15,688 nt of DNA, taken from contig JAUVPO010000016.1 of NCBI GenBank assembly GCA_030598625.1, forward strand, positions 1 through 15,688. Reading direction: 5' to 3'. This stretch comes from Deferribacteres bacterium (GTDB taxonomy: Bacteria; Nitrospirota; Thermodesulfovibrionia; UBA6902). Below, in pieces: positions 8,473-14,607 of the stretch. A model generated the notes under the pieces. The model saw nothing but the letters and a program-made list of their open reading frames with translations, did no database searches and was not told the DNA's origin. The translations under genes were made by a program, and so were the position numbers. Position 1 is the first letter of the stretch. Every line of letters begins with the position of its first letter.

Positions 8473-8500
8473 TTGCATTAATGTTGCCGGATGATATAAT
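8473..8500 (+). promoter_or_regulatory. scpA promoter, predicted leaderless
   Basis: TTGCAT (8473-8478) and a perfect TATAAT (8495-8500) are separated by 16 bases. The -10 ends 8 bases before the scpA ATG (8509), so transcription would begin within a few bases of the start codon. Confidence 0.55.
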
Positions 8501-8508
8501 ATTGGCTG

Positions 8509-9387
8509 ATGCCGGAGGTGTTGGAAAAGTTTGATTTAGAGAGGATTGAACCTGAAAAGAACGGTGATCTATCTCTTCAGAATCCGGAAAACGCTTCCGG
8601 TCACCTGGATAGCTTTCATTTCAAATTGCCCGTCTTCGAAGGCCCCCTTGCCCTGCTGCTTCACTTAATAAAGGACCAGAAAATCGACATCTATGATATT
8701 CCGATCGTTGAAATAACCCACCAGTATATGGAATACCTCGAATTGATGAAAGAGCTTAACCTTGAAATTGCGGGTGAATTTCTTGTGATGGCAGCGACTC
8801 TTATCCATATAAAGTCCAGAATGCTCCTTCCTCCAGATGAAGAAGAAAAGGAAGAAACGTTGGAGGATCCGCGAGCGGAGCTTATTGAAAGGCTGCTGGA
8901 ATATCAGGCATATAAGGATTCAGCGGGTCAATTAAGAAAAAGGGAAGATATCTGGAAGAATATATTCCGGAAGAACGTTCAGGACAAAAAACATTTTGAA
9001 TTTGAACCCGAGCCAATACTTTTTGATGCAAATGCCTATGACCTTATTTCGGCATTTAAAAAACTTTTAGAAAAGGCGCCTGAAAAGGTTGTTGAAATAA
9101 CAAGAGAGTCGCTTACTGTGGCCGATAGGATAAATTTTATAATAGAACGGCTTGAGGGAGAGAATGGAAGAAGATTTGAAGATCTTTTTGAAGAAGGATT
9201 TACTATGCTCGATTTGATTGTGACTTTTATTGCGTTGCTTGAGGTGGTCAGACTCGGTCTTGTAAAGATATATCAGGAGAAGGCATTCGGCTCAATTTGG
9301 GTCATGAATCCCCGACAAAAAATTCTTGAGGAAACGACGGATGTTGCAGTGTCTATGGAGGCTGAGTCTTCAGGGGTTTTAGCTTAA
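8509..9387 (+). CDS. scpA: Segregation and condensation protein A (kleisin)
   Basis: A 292-residue kleisin that bridges the SMC ATPase heads and binds ScpB in the bacterial condensin complex, acting in chromosome compaction and segregation. The N-terminal SMC-neck-binding region has the hallmark V-F-E-G-P-L (42-47) followed by LLLHLIKDQKIDIYDIPI, and the conserved AATLIHIKSRMLLP segment (95-108). An acidic linker (DEEEKEETLED) and a central helical region (LIERLLEYQAYK) follow. The C-terminal winged helix (about 230-275: FTMLDLIVTFIALLEVVRLG) binds the SMC cap. About 36 residues precede the usual family start and look unstructured. The ATG choice is supported by the adjacent promoter, not by a Shine-Dalgarno upstream; a GGAGG just after the ATG leaves internal GTG/TTG starts too close to use well. 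No scpB follows. Its 3' end overlaps the convergent HEAT gene by four bases. Confidence 0.93.
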   Translation: MPEVLEKFDLERIEPEKNGDLSLQNPENASGHLDSFHFKLPVFEGPLALLLHLIKDQKIDIYDIPIVEITHQYMEYLELMKELNLEIAGEFLVMAATLIHIKSRMLLPPDEEEKEETLEDPRAELIERLLEYQAYKDSAGQLRKREDIWKNIFRKNVQDKKHFEFEPEPILFDANAYDLISAFKKLLEKAPEKVVEITRESLTVADRINFIIERLEGENGRRFEDLFEEGFTMLDLIVTFIALLEVVRLGLVKIYQEKAFGSIWVMNPRQKILEETTDVAVSMEAESSGVLA

Positions 9388-9800
9388 GAGTTTAAGATGT
9401 CTGCGTTGTCTATCTCTTCTATCGCCTCTTCGACAGTTTCCCTGACAAGGTCGCTTTCGTCATCAAGTGCATCTTCTAAGAATTTTAGCGCGTTTTTGTG
9501 CCCTATAATACCCAGCAGATAAGCGGCGTCGCCGCGGATAGTTGCATTCGGATCATTCAGCAGTTTTGCTATCCCCGGAACAGCCGGCAAAATACTGTCA
9601 ATCTCCTCGTCCTTCAGGGTTTCAACAAGGGCAACTGTTCCTATCCTGACCCCCATTCTTTCATCGCCGAGTAAATTACCTATGAAAGGATAATAACTTT
9701 TATCATGCTTAAACATATCGATAATATTTTCAAGGAATCCTTTTTCCATATAATCAGCAATCATTTTTAACGTTGATTCAAAGTCTGATTTGTTTTCCAT
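9384..9800 (-). CDS. HEAT-repeat protein
   Basis: A 138-residue acidic, all-helical protein with no signal peptide or membrane segment, so probably cytoplasmic. From about residue 36 onward it shows three HEAT-like helix pairs: NLLGDERMGVRIGTVALVE, then AKLLNDPNATIRGDAAYLLG, then FLEDALDDESDLVRETVEEA, each with the D-x-x-x-x-V/I-R-x-x-A/T signature at the turn. Residues 1-35 are a distinct helical cap. HEAT proteins of this size are binding modules; no catalytic residues are evident. It starts 36 bases after the selD stop on the same strand, with AGGA twelve bases before its ATG, so it is probably the second gene of a selD transcript. Whether it works in selenium metabolism is unknown. Its stop overlaps the scpA stop tail to tail. 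Confidence 0.85.
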   Translation of the reverse strand: MENKSDFESTLKMIADYMEKGFLENIIDMFKHDKSYYPFIGNLLGDERMGVRIGTVALVETLKDEEIDSILPAVPGIAKLLNDPNATIRGDAAYLLGIIGHKNALKFLEDALDDESDLVRETVEEAIEEIDNADILNS

Positions 9801-9836
9801 TGTGCGAGAAGTCCTGACACGACGATTGACGAATCC

Positions 9837-10862
9837 TTATTTAACAGTAAGCTTGCCCTTGCCCTCAACAACCTCACCGATGACCGAGTATGACATTTTC
9901 TCTCTTCCGGCAACCTTGTCGAATTTCTTCATGCCCTCCGGACACAGGGAGATAAGCATTCCGCCTGATGTCTGGGGATCGGAAAGAGATAGTTTGTCCA
10001 CATTTGAAATATTGGAGGCAAAGGACGTGTTTTTGCTGCAATATTCCAGATTTCTCTTCGCTCCTTTCGGCACTGCTCCTGCTGCTATGAAGTCCTTCAC
10101 CCTTTTCATTAAAGGGATTTTGTTATTATGGATAACCATATTGACCCTTGACCTCTTTGCCATGTTTAATGCATGCCCCAGAAACCCGAATCCCGTTACA
10201 TCCGTAGCCCCTTTTGCTCCCGCGTATACTGCGGCTCCGGCGGCAGTTTTATTGAGCATAAGCATGGAATCAATTGCCGGTTTCAGCGATGGTCGCCTCA
10301 TTTTTCCGAGCTTTACAGCGGAAGTCAAAATGCCCGTTCCTATCTCCTTTGTGAGCACAAGAATGTCTCCTGCGGATGCGCCTCCGGCCCTTAAAATATT
10401 ATTCTTTTCGACCACTCCTGATATGGCAAAGCCGAACTTAAATTCATTATCTTCAATGCTGTGTCCTCCAATCAGGCACGTCCCTGCTTCGTTAAGCTTG
10501 TCCACTGCGCCCTTTAAAAGCGATCTTATAACGGCCGGAGCGAAATCACACGATGCAAATCCAAGAATAGCAAGCGCTGTGAGAGGGGTTCCTCCCATAG
10601 CATACACATCGCTGACGGAATTGGCGGCGCATATAGCTCCAAACGTATATGGGTCGTCAACTATGGGCGTAATGACATCAACGGTTTCAACCAAAAGATT
10701 GCTTTTGTATTGAAACACACCTGCATCATCACCCGGACCGACAACAACACCCCGGTTTTTGCATTTATACAAATCAACAAGTATTTCAGACAGGTCCGCC
10801 GGACCTAACTTGGCGGCTCAACCGCCGGCTTTGATTTTCCGTGTAAGTCGTATTTCTTTCAT
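9837..10862 (-). CDS. selD: Selenide, water dikinase, itself a selenoprotein (in-frame UGA = Sec15)
   Basis: Makes selenophosphate from selenide and ATP, the selenium donor for Sec-tRNA synthesis. The gene is 341 residues if the UGA at 10820-10818 is read as selenocysteine. The first 30 codons, MKEIRLTRKIKAGG-U-AAKL and onward, match the family N-terminus, with U15 and K18 at the positions of catalytic C17 and K20 of E. coli SelD. Automatic calling would start at the in-frame TTG at 10772 and lose these residues. Further family signs: GPGDDAGV (42-49), TPIVDDPYTFG, SDVYAMGG (metal ligand D85), IGGHSIEDNE, GATDVTGFGFLGH, and SDPQTSGG near the end. In-frame TAA and TGA directly upstream of the ATG fix the 5' limit. 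There is no Shine-Dalgarno, but a strong promoter abuts the start. The HEAT-repeat gene follows. selA, selB and selC must lie elsewhere. Confidence 0.95.
10792..10826 (-). promoter_or_regulatory. Candidate bacterial SECIS element in selD
   Basis: Two adjacent stem-loops surround the Sec UGA. GGCGG (10826-10822) pairs with CCGCC (10816-10812), placing the UGA in a five-base loop. Downstream, AGGUCC (10806-10801) pairs with GGACCU (10797-10792) around a GGC loop; 17 bases separate the UGA from this loop and its first bases are G, as expected for bacterial SECIS elements. Alternatively CCGCC (10816-10812) can pair with GGCGG (10800-10796), exposing AGGUC in an 11-base loop, reminiscent of the E. 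coli fdhF loop. The folds were found by eye. Confidence 0.7.
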
Positions 10863-10870
10863 ACTTGTTT

Positions 10871-10899
10871 ATCATACGTTAAAGATTTTCCCGTGTCAA
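10871..10899 (-). promoter_or_regulatory. selD promoter, predicted leaderless
   Basis: On the minus strand a perfect TTGACA (10899-10894) is followed after 17 bases by TATGAT (10876-10871), one mismatch from consensus. The -10 ends 8 bases before the ATG (10862), so transcription should start about two bases ahead of the start codon. Confidence 0.7.
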
Positions 10900-10914
10900 A
10901 AATGGGGCGGGAAA
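10887..10914. repeat. Inverted repeat over the selD -35
   Basis: TTTCCCG (10887-10893) is complementary to CGGGAAA (10908-10914), with a 14-base spacer that contains the selD -35. A second CGGGAAGTG follows at 10920-10928. This geometry suits an operator for a dimeric regulator, but no regulator gene is adjacent and chance is possible for a 7-base repeat. Confidence 0.35.
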
Positions 10915-11074
10915 GTGCCCGGGAAGTGTTTTGGACAAGGCAGACAGCACTGAGTTATCACAGCCATTAGTCCATAACGTTTTGACTTTTTTGACGAAAA
11001 AGGGCATTATATAAGCAAATGTTAGTGTTTTCTGAAGCCAGATAAGCGTAAAATGGAGCGGAATATTAATAAAT

Positions 11075-11473
11075 ATGGCAAATAGACAAGAGTATATAAA
11101 AAAAATGGAATTAAAAAAACAGGCCAGGCAGCAGGCAGGTCTGCTCTCCGAGCGGTTTTCAAAAGTTTCGGGCATTGTTATAAACATAACATACTTTCAT
11201 AATGCGGAAAATCCCGTGCTTATGGAACGCAAGATAAATGTGTTCCCTTCCAGTTATGCCTATTTTAATATGGAGTGCATGATAAAAGGCTGTGATAATG
11301 GCGGCTTTGACTTAACATCGGTAATTGCTAACCAGATAAAGCATCACAAGACATCAGTAAAAGGGAAGATGGATTGCAAAGGTGAACACGTTGACCTTAC
11401 CACAGACCTTGCCAGTATCGCTTACGAAATCAATGTGAAGTACAATAAAAGTTCCAAAAAAGTTTCCCGATAA
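11075..11473 (+). CDS. Conserved-looking Cys/His protein of unknown function
   Basis: A 132-residue protein I do not recognise. The first 27 residues are a charged helix rich in Lys, Gln and Arg (NRQEYIKKMELKKQARQQAG). Strand-rich sequence follows (VSGIVINITYFH; ERKINVFPSSYAYFNMEC), then C68 and C73 (C-M-I-K-G-C), a DNGGFDLT turn, H90-H91, and C101 with H105 (MDCKGEHVDLTTDL). The C-x4-C...C-x3-H spacing could make a zinc or other metal site; this is inference from spacing only. There is no signal peptide or transmembrane segment. Upstream spacing to a Shine-Dalgarno is poor (GGAGCGG lies about 15 bases away). Coding is supported by length, composition and sensible residue pattern. It has its own intergenic regions on both sides and is divergent from selD. 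Confidence 0.72.
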   Translation: MANRQEYIKKMELKKQARQQAGLLSERFSKVSGIVINITYFHNAENPVLMERKINVFPSSYAYFNMECMIKGCDNGGFDLTSVIANQIKHHKTSVKGKMDCKGEHVDLTTDLASIAYEINVKYNKSSKKVSR

Positions 11474-11598
11474 TCTCTGAGTAAATAATGAAAGCAGCGT
11501 CACGTTCTTATACCGCTTGTCCCCCCTTTTGTCCTGCCTGCTTTATACATCATTTCATTTGAGAATAGCTCAATTCAGGCAAAATGCAGTTTGCGGCT

Positions 11599-11628
11599 TT
11601 GACATTTGGGGTAAAATTTCTGTATTTT
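11599..11628 (+). promoter_or_regulatory. Promoter of the PHP-TPR unit, predicted leaderless
   Basis: A perfect TTGACA (11599-11604) is followed after 18 bases by TATTTT (11623-11628), which matches TATAAT at four of six positions. It ends 8 bases before the GTG at 11637. The promoter lies inside the longer open frame that begins at 11517, which argues that the extra upstream codons are not translated. Confidence 0.5.
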
Positions 11629-11636
11629 ACATTGTC

Positions 11637-12290
11637 GTGATTGATCTGCATACACATACCCTGTTAAGTGACGGTGCGCTTCTCCCTTCAGAGCTTGCAA
11701 GAAGAGCTTATGTTATCGGTTATAAGGCGTTAGCGATGACAGACCATGTAGATATGTCAAATATCGAATTCGTGGTTCCACGAATTGCCGAGGCAGCCAG
11801 AGTGCTTAACAGGCATTCAAAATTGAATATTATTGCCGGAGCAGAGATTACACATGTCCCGCCGAAAATTATCGGGGAACTGGTAAGAAAGGTAAGAAGC
11901 CTTGGGGCAAGCTTGGTAGTTGTTCACGGTGAAACAATTGCCGAGCCGGTCATTCCCGGGACAAACAGGGCGGCCATAGAAGCCTGTGCTGATATTCTAT
12001 CTCACCCGGGAATTATCAGCATTGAAGATGCGGCTATGGCAAAAGAAAATGGTGTAGCCCTTGAAATTTCTTCAAGAAAAGGGCATAGTCTTTCAAATGG
12101 TCATGTTGCAAAGGTTGCCATGGCAACAGGCGCAGCATTGGTAATAAATACTGATTCCCATGAGCCGGAGGACCTGATTAGCCAAGAATATGCGACAGCC
12201 ATATTGAGGGCTGCCGGTATTCCTGAAAAAAACATTGAAACAGTTTTTGCAAACTCTCAGGAAATTGCAGATAATGCCGGGAGAAACTGA
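11637..12290 (+). CDS. PHP-domain phosphoesterase (histidinol-phosphatase-like, PRK06361 type)
   Basis: A metal-dependent PHP-domain hydrolase of 217 residues. Numbering from the GTG at 11637, the metal ligands are in order: H5 and H7 (D-L-H-T-H), D12, H37 (TDHVD), E70 and H73 (GAEITH), H97 (VVHGE), H123 (LSHPG) and D173/H175 (NTDSHE). The ISSRKGHSLSNGHVAKVA segment is characteristic of a small family annotated as histidinol-phosphatase-like or PHP-domain proteins, known in archaea and some bacteria; the substrate is not established. The frame is open back to an ATG at 11517, but those 40 codons (MSPLLSCLLYTSFHL and on) resemble no PHP N-terminus and contain the promoter. The stop abuts the ATG of the TPR gene, so the two are translationally coupled. 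Confidence 0.85.
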   Translation: MIDLHTHTLLSDGALLPSELARRAYVIGYKALAMTDHVDMSNIEFVVPRIAEAARVLNRHSKLNIIAGAEITHVPPKIIGELVRKVRSLGASLVVVHGETIAEPVIPGTNRAAIEACADILSHPGIISIEDAAMAKENGVALEISSRKGHSLSNGHVAKVAMATGAALVINTDSHEPEDLISQEYATAILRAAGIPEKNIETVFANSQEIADNAGRN

Positions 12291-13076
12291 ATGCCTAAAA
12301 TGATAAAAAAAAGGGCTGTTAAAAAGAAGTCTTCACAGGGAGATGAGGTAAAGAGCACGGCATTGCAGGCATTGGATGTTCTTAGGAAAAGGCAGAAACA
12401 GATAATAACTGCAGCATCAGCGATAGCGGTTATTGTTATTCTGTATATGGGTTTTGCGCTTTATTCATCTTCTTTGAAAAATAAAGCTTACTCTTTAGAG
12501 ATGGAGGCAAACAGCGTTTATTACGGTCCGGTCAAGGATGAGTCTGCGTCTGATGAGGATAAATGGAAAAAGGCCATAGAGATGTATAAAAAAGCAATTG
12601 ATATAACGGCAACACCGACCGCATTATTTTATCTCGGAAATTGTTATTTCAATCTTGGAGAGTATGAGAAAGCAATAAAGGAGTACAACGTTTTTACGGA
12701 TAAGTTCGGTAGAGAACAGGCCATAGTCGCCCTCGTTTATCAAAAACTCGCGTCAGCTTATTTCAGGACCGGCCGGAATGATAAAGCGCTTGAAACGCTC
12801 GGCAAGTTTGCTAAAGTTGAAAGTGGTATTTTCAGAGACACGGCGTTAATTATTGAAGCAAGATATCATGAAAAAACAGGTCAAAAGGAAAAGGCGTTAG
12901 ATCAATACAGGACAATTCTGACTGAATTCCCGACCTCTCCCTGGAGCGTTGAGGCAAAGGCAAAGGTCGCAACAGATGAAGCTGAATCCAGGCAAGCTGA
13001 AGAAATATCTGAAGAGCCGGAAGTTAAAAGAGAAGAAAAGACAGGAGAACAACCCAAAAACGTGTCAATAGAATAA
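12291..13076 (+). CDS. Membrane-anchored TPR protein (YfgM-like topology)
   Basis: A 261-residue protein with a very basic N-terminus (KMIKKRAVKKK), one transmembrane helix at about 38-58 (IITAASAIAVIVILYMGFAL), and a soluble part that by the positive-inside rule faces the periplasm. From about residue 90 it has TPR motifs: KKAIEMYKKAID, ALFYLGNCYFNLGEYEKAIKEYN, YQKLASAYFRTGRNDKALETL and ARYHEKTGQKEKALDQYRTI. The C-terminal 35 residues are Glu/Lys-rich and probably disordered. Topology resembles YfgM, an ancillary partner of the SecYEG translocon and periplasmic chaperones, but sequence identity to that family is not established here. Its ATG follows the PHP stop with no gap, using GGGAGA within the end of the upstream gene as ribosome binding site. 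Confidence 0.85.
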   Translation: MPKMIKKRAVKKKSSQGDEVKSTALQALDVLRKRQKQIITAASAIAVIVILYMGFALYSSSLKNKAYSLEMEANSVYYGPVKDESASDEDKWKKAIEMYKKAIDITATPTALFYLGNCYFNLGEYEKAIKEYNVFTDKFGREQAIVALVYQKLASAYFRTGRNDKALETLGKFAKVESGIFRDTALIIEARYHEKTGQKEKALDQYRTILTEFPTSPWSVEAKAKVATDEAESRQAEEISEEPEVKREEKTGEQPKNVSIE

Positions 13077-13120
13077 AGATGCGTATATTATAATCCATGG
13101 GTTTTAAACAAAACTGAATA

Positions 13121-14521
13121 TCAACTGTTGTTATACTGCTTTACATCCAGTTTCAATTTTTCGAGTGCATCCGGGTCATAGCCCGAATAAAGATTAGTAA
13201 AGATGGAATTATTTGTAAGAAGAGGATCTATATTATCGGTTACAATTCCCTTTTTCTTCAATTCGTCCCAGCATATAGTACCCGGAACAGGAGAAAACTC
13301 AGTGAGATTGATCTTCAGGTTCAGTGCCTTTAAAAATTCTATGCCTTCCTTAACTTCTTCAAGCCCCTGTCCAGGAAGGCCGTACATAAGATAAACCCCC
13401 ACTTGCTCTTTTGTAAAATCATGTTTTTTTAAATTCTTGACTGCAGATTCGAGAATATCTGTAGTAACCTTGCCGCCTGTCCCGGTCTGTCTCGCCTTAT
13501 CAACAGTTTCAAGACCGAGCCTTAAGGTCTTAAAACCTGATCTTTTCATCAGATACGCAATCTCATCATCTACAAATCTTGCGTGAACGCCATTGGGACA
13601 GTGAAAACGAATCCTTAAATCAGCCTTTATTACATTTCTCAACACAACTTTCAGATGAGAATCAGCGTTTGCCAAAAGGGCATCGTCATAAAAGGCAAAA
13701 TCCCTGACACCGATTTCATAAAGCTCTTGAATCTCTAAATTTATATGAGAAGGTTCCCGCTGAACGAACCCGTTAAAAAGAACAGATGATGCGCAATAAG
13801 AACAATTAAACGGACACCCTGAACCCGTAAGGACCGTAGAAAAAGGGAAATGCCGATACAGGCCAAGCTTATAATAGGGCCTTGGATTGTTATTCTTATT
13901 AAGGCATAGGCCGAAATCTTTAAAAATTTTTTCTATGCCCCGCCCGGAACATATATCCCCCTTTAATTCTTCCTTGACCTGCCGGGAACTATCGGCAGCA
14001 GACGGATGACGGTGTCTTAAAAAAGGAGACTTTATGTGCCCCCTGTATATATAGTCAGCGCCTGAATTCTCTGACGCATGTTTGTGATAAAGGGTCGCAT
14101 ATATGCCGCCTAAGATTACGGGGATACCGGGTGACACGGATTTAATGATTTCTATTGCCTTTTGTACTCCGGGATACCAATAAGACATTATAGACGTGAC
14201 AATAACAAAATCATATGGAAGGCTGCTTCTTAATTTTTCCTCGAAGTCTTCCAAACTTATACCGTATCGCGCGTAGTTTTTATGGATCGTCCTTATTGTT
14301 TCCGGTTTTTCAATAATCTGTCTTGGGTATTTCCCTGTGCCGAACTTCCTTTTTGTCTTGACTACATCGGTGCAGTCAATAAGCCTGAAGTCAAGGTCGA
14401 ATTGGCTCAAGTATTCGGCAACCCTGAGAAGCCCGAGGGGCCTTGACCACATATTTGTAGCCGCAAAGTCATAAATCCAGGGGTTAATGAGAATACACCT
14501 TAGTTGCATGGTTTTATCCAA
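13121..14521 (-). CDS. B12-binding-domain radical SAM protein
   Basis: A 466-residue radical SAM enzyme of the B12-binding class. Residues about 6-165 form a Rossmann-like cobalamin-type domain (LINPWIYDFAATNMWSRPLG; FVIVTSIMSYWYPGV; PVILGGIYATL), without the DxHxxG motif that coordinates cobalamin from below. The 4Fe-4S-binding CxxxCxxC is C236, C240, C243 (GCPFNCSYC). The TIM-barrel continues with FAFYDDALLA, RFHCPNGVHARFVDDE, LRLGLETVDKA and YLMYGLPGQGLEEV. The substrate is unknown; relatives are methyltransferases or ring-forming enzymes. A low-complexity spacer (165-200: RHRHPSAADSSRQ) separates the domains. The start used is TTG at 14521 with AAGGA seven bases upstream; ATG at 14509 (MQLRCILINPW) is the alternative and gives 462 residues. 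No companion biosynthetic gene is adjacent. Confidence 0.88.
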   Translation of the reverse strand: MDKTMQLRCILINPWIYDFAATNMWSRPLGLLRVAEYLSQFDLDFRLIDCTDVVKTKRKFGTGKYPRQIIEKPETIRTIHKNYARYGISLEDFEEKLRSSLPYDFVIVTSIMSYWYPGVQKAIEIIKSVSPGIPVILGGIYATLYHKHASENSGADYIYRGHIKSPFLRHRHPSAADSSRQVKEELKGDICSGRGIEKIFKDFGLCLNKNNNPRPYYKLGLYRHFPFSTVLTGSGCPFNCSYCASSVLFNGFVQREPSHINLEIQELYEIGVRDFAFYDDALLANADSHLKVVLRNVIKADLRIRFHCPNGVHARFVDDEIAYLMKRSGFKTLRLGLETVDKARQTGTGGKVTTDILESAVKNLKKHDFTKEQVGVYLMYGLPGQGLEEVKEGIEFLKALNLKINLTEFSPVPGTICWDELKKKGIVTDNIDPLLTNNSIFTNLYSGYDPDALEKLKLDVKQYNNS

Positions 14522-14531
14522 TAAAAATTCC

Positions 14532-14562
14532 TTGACAGACAGTTTACTTTAGATTAATCTAA
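14532..14562 (+). promoter_or_regulatory. Divergent control region: TTGACA and a 14-base perfect palindrome
   Basis: TTGACA (14532-14537) is a perfect -35 for the rightward DUF2914 gene. The palindrome TTAGATTAATCTAA (14549-14562) covers the expected -10 (TAATCT at 17 bases spacing, or TCTAAT at 20). It would also sit just upstream of the radical SAM gene start on the other strand, so a dimeric regulator bound here could affect both. The regulator is unknown. Confidence 0.5.
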
Positions 14563-14607
14563 TGGCAATATTTTTTAACAGCCATAAATAAAAAAGGGGG
14601 TACGGAG

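Larger units (their letters stand above)
8250..8508. other. oriC: Candidate replication origin (oriC) between dnaA and scpA
   Basis: The 259-base gap is AT-rich and sits at the divergence point of dnaA (leftward) and scpA (rightward), the classic oriC position. It contains one full match to the DnaA box consensus, two weaker CACA-core sites on the other strand inside a repeated CACAATAT word (8415-8422 and 8445-8452, 30 bases apart), A and T tracts (8429-8437, 8463-8470), an AT hairpin and a TAA-TAA-TAA run on the minus strand (8407-8399) that could serve as DnaA-trio-like unwinding sequence. Only one strong box is present, fewer than in well-studied origins, so the call is moderate. GC-skew reversal was not computed. 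Confidence 0.55.

Noticed and set aside
9790..10713. Long open frame of 307 codons opposite selD
   Set aside because: It is the antisense shadow of selD; the protein is low in family-like features, while the minus strand encodes an unmistakable SelD.
10905..10920. GGGC...GCCC hairpin upstream of selD as a small RNA or terminator
   Set aside because: The stem is only four bases with no T tract, and no transcript end is expected there.
10879..11187. Minus-strand frame of 102 codons upstream of selD
   Set aside because: It overlaps the start of the 11075 gene and the selD promoter, lacks a ribosome binding site, and its Phe/Ile-rich peptide looks like translated AT-rich antisense.
13098..13115. 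GTTTT-AAAC-AAAAC as a terminator between the TPR and radical SAM genes
   Set aside because: It is a five-base AT stem without GC pairs or a following T run, too weak to call.
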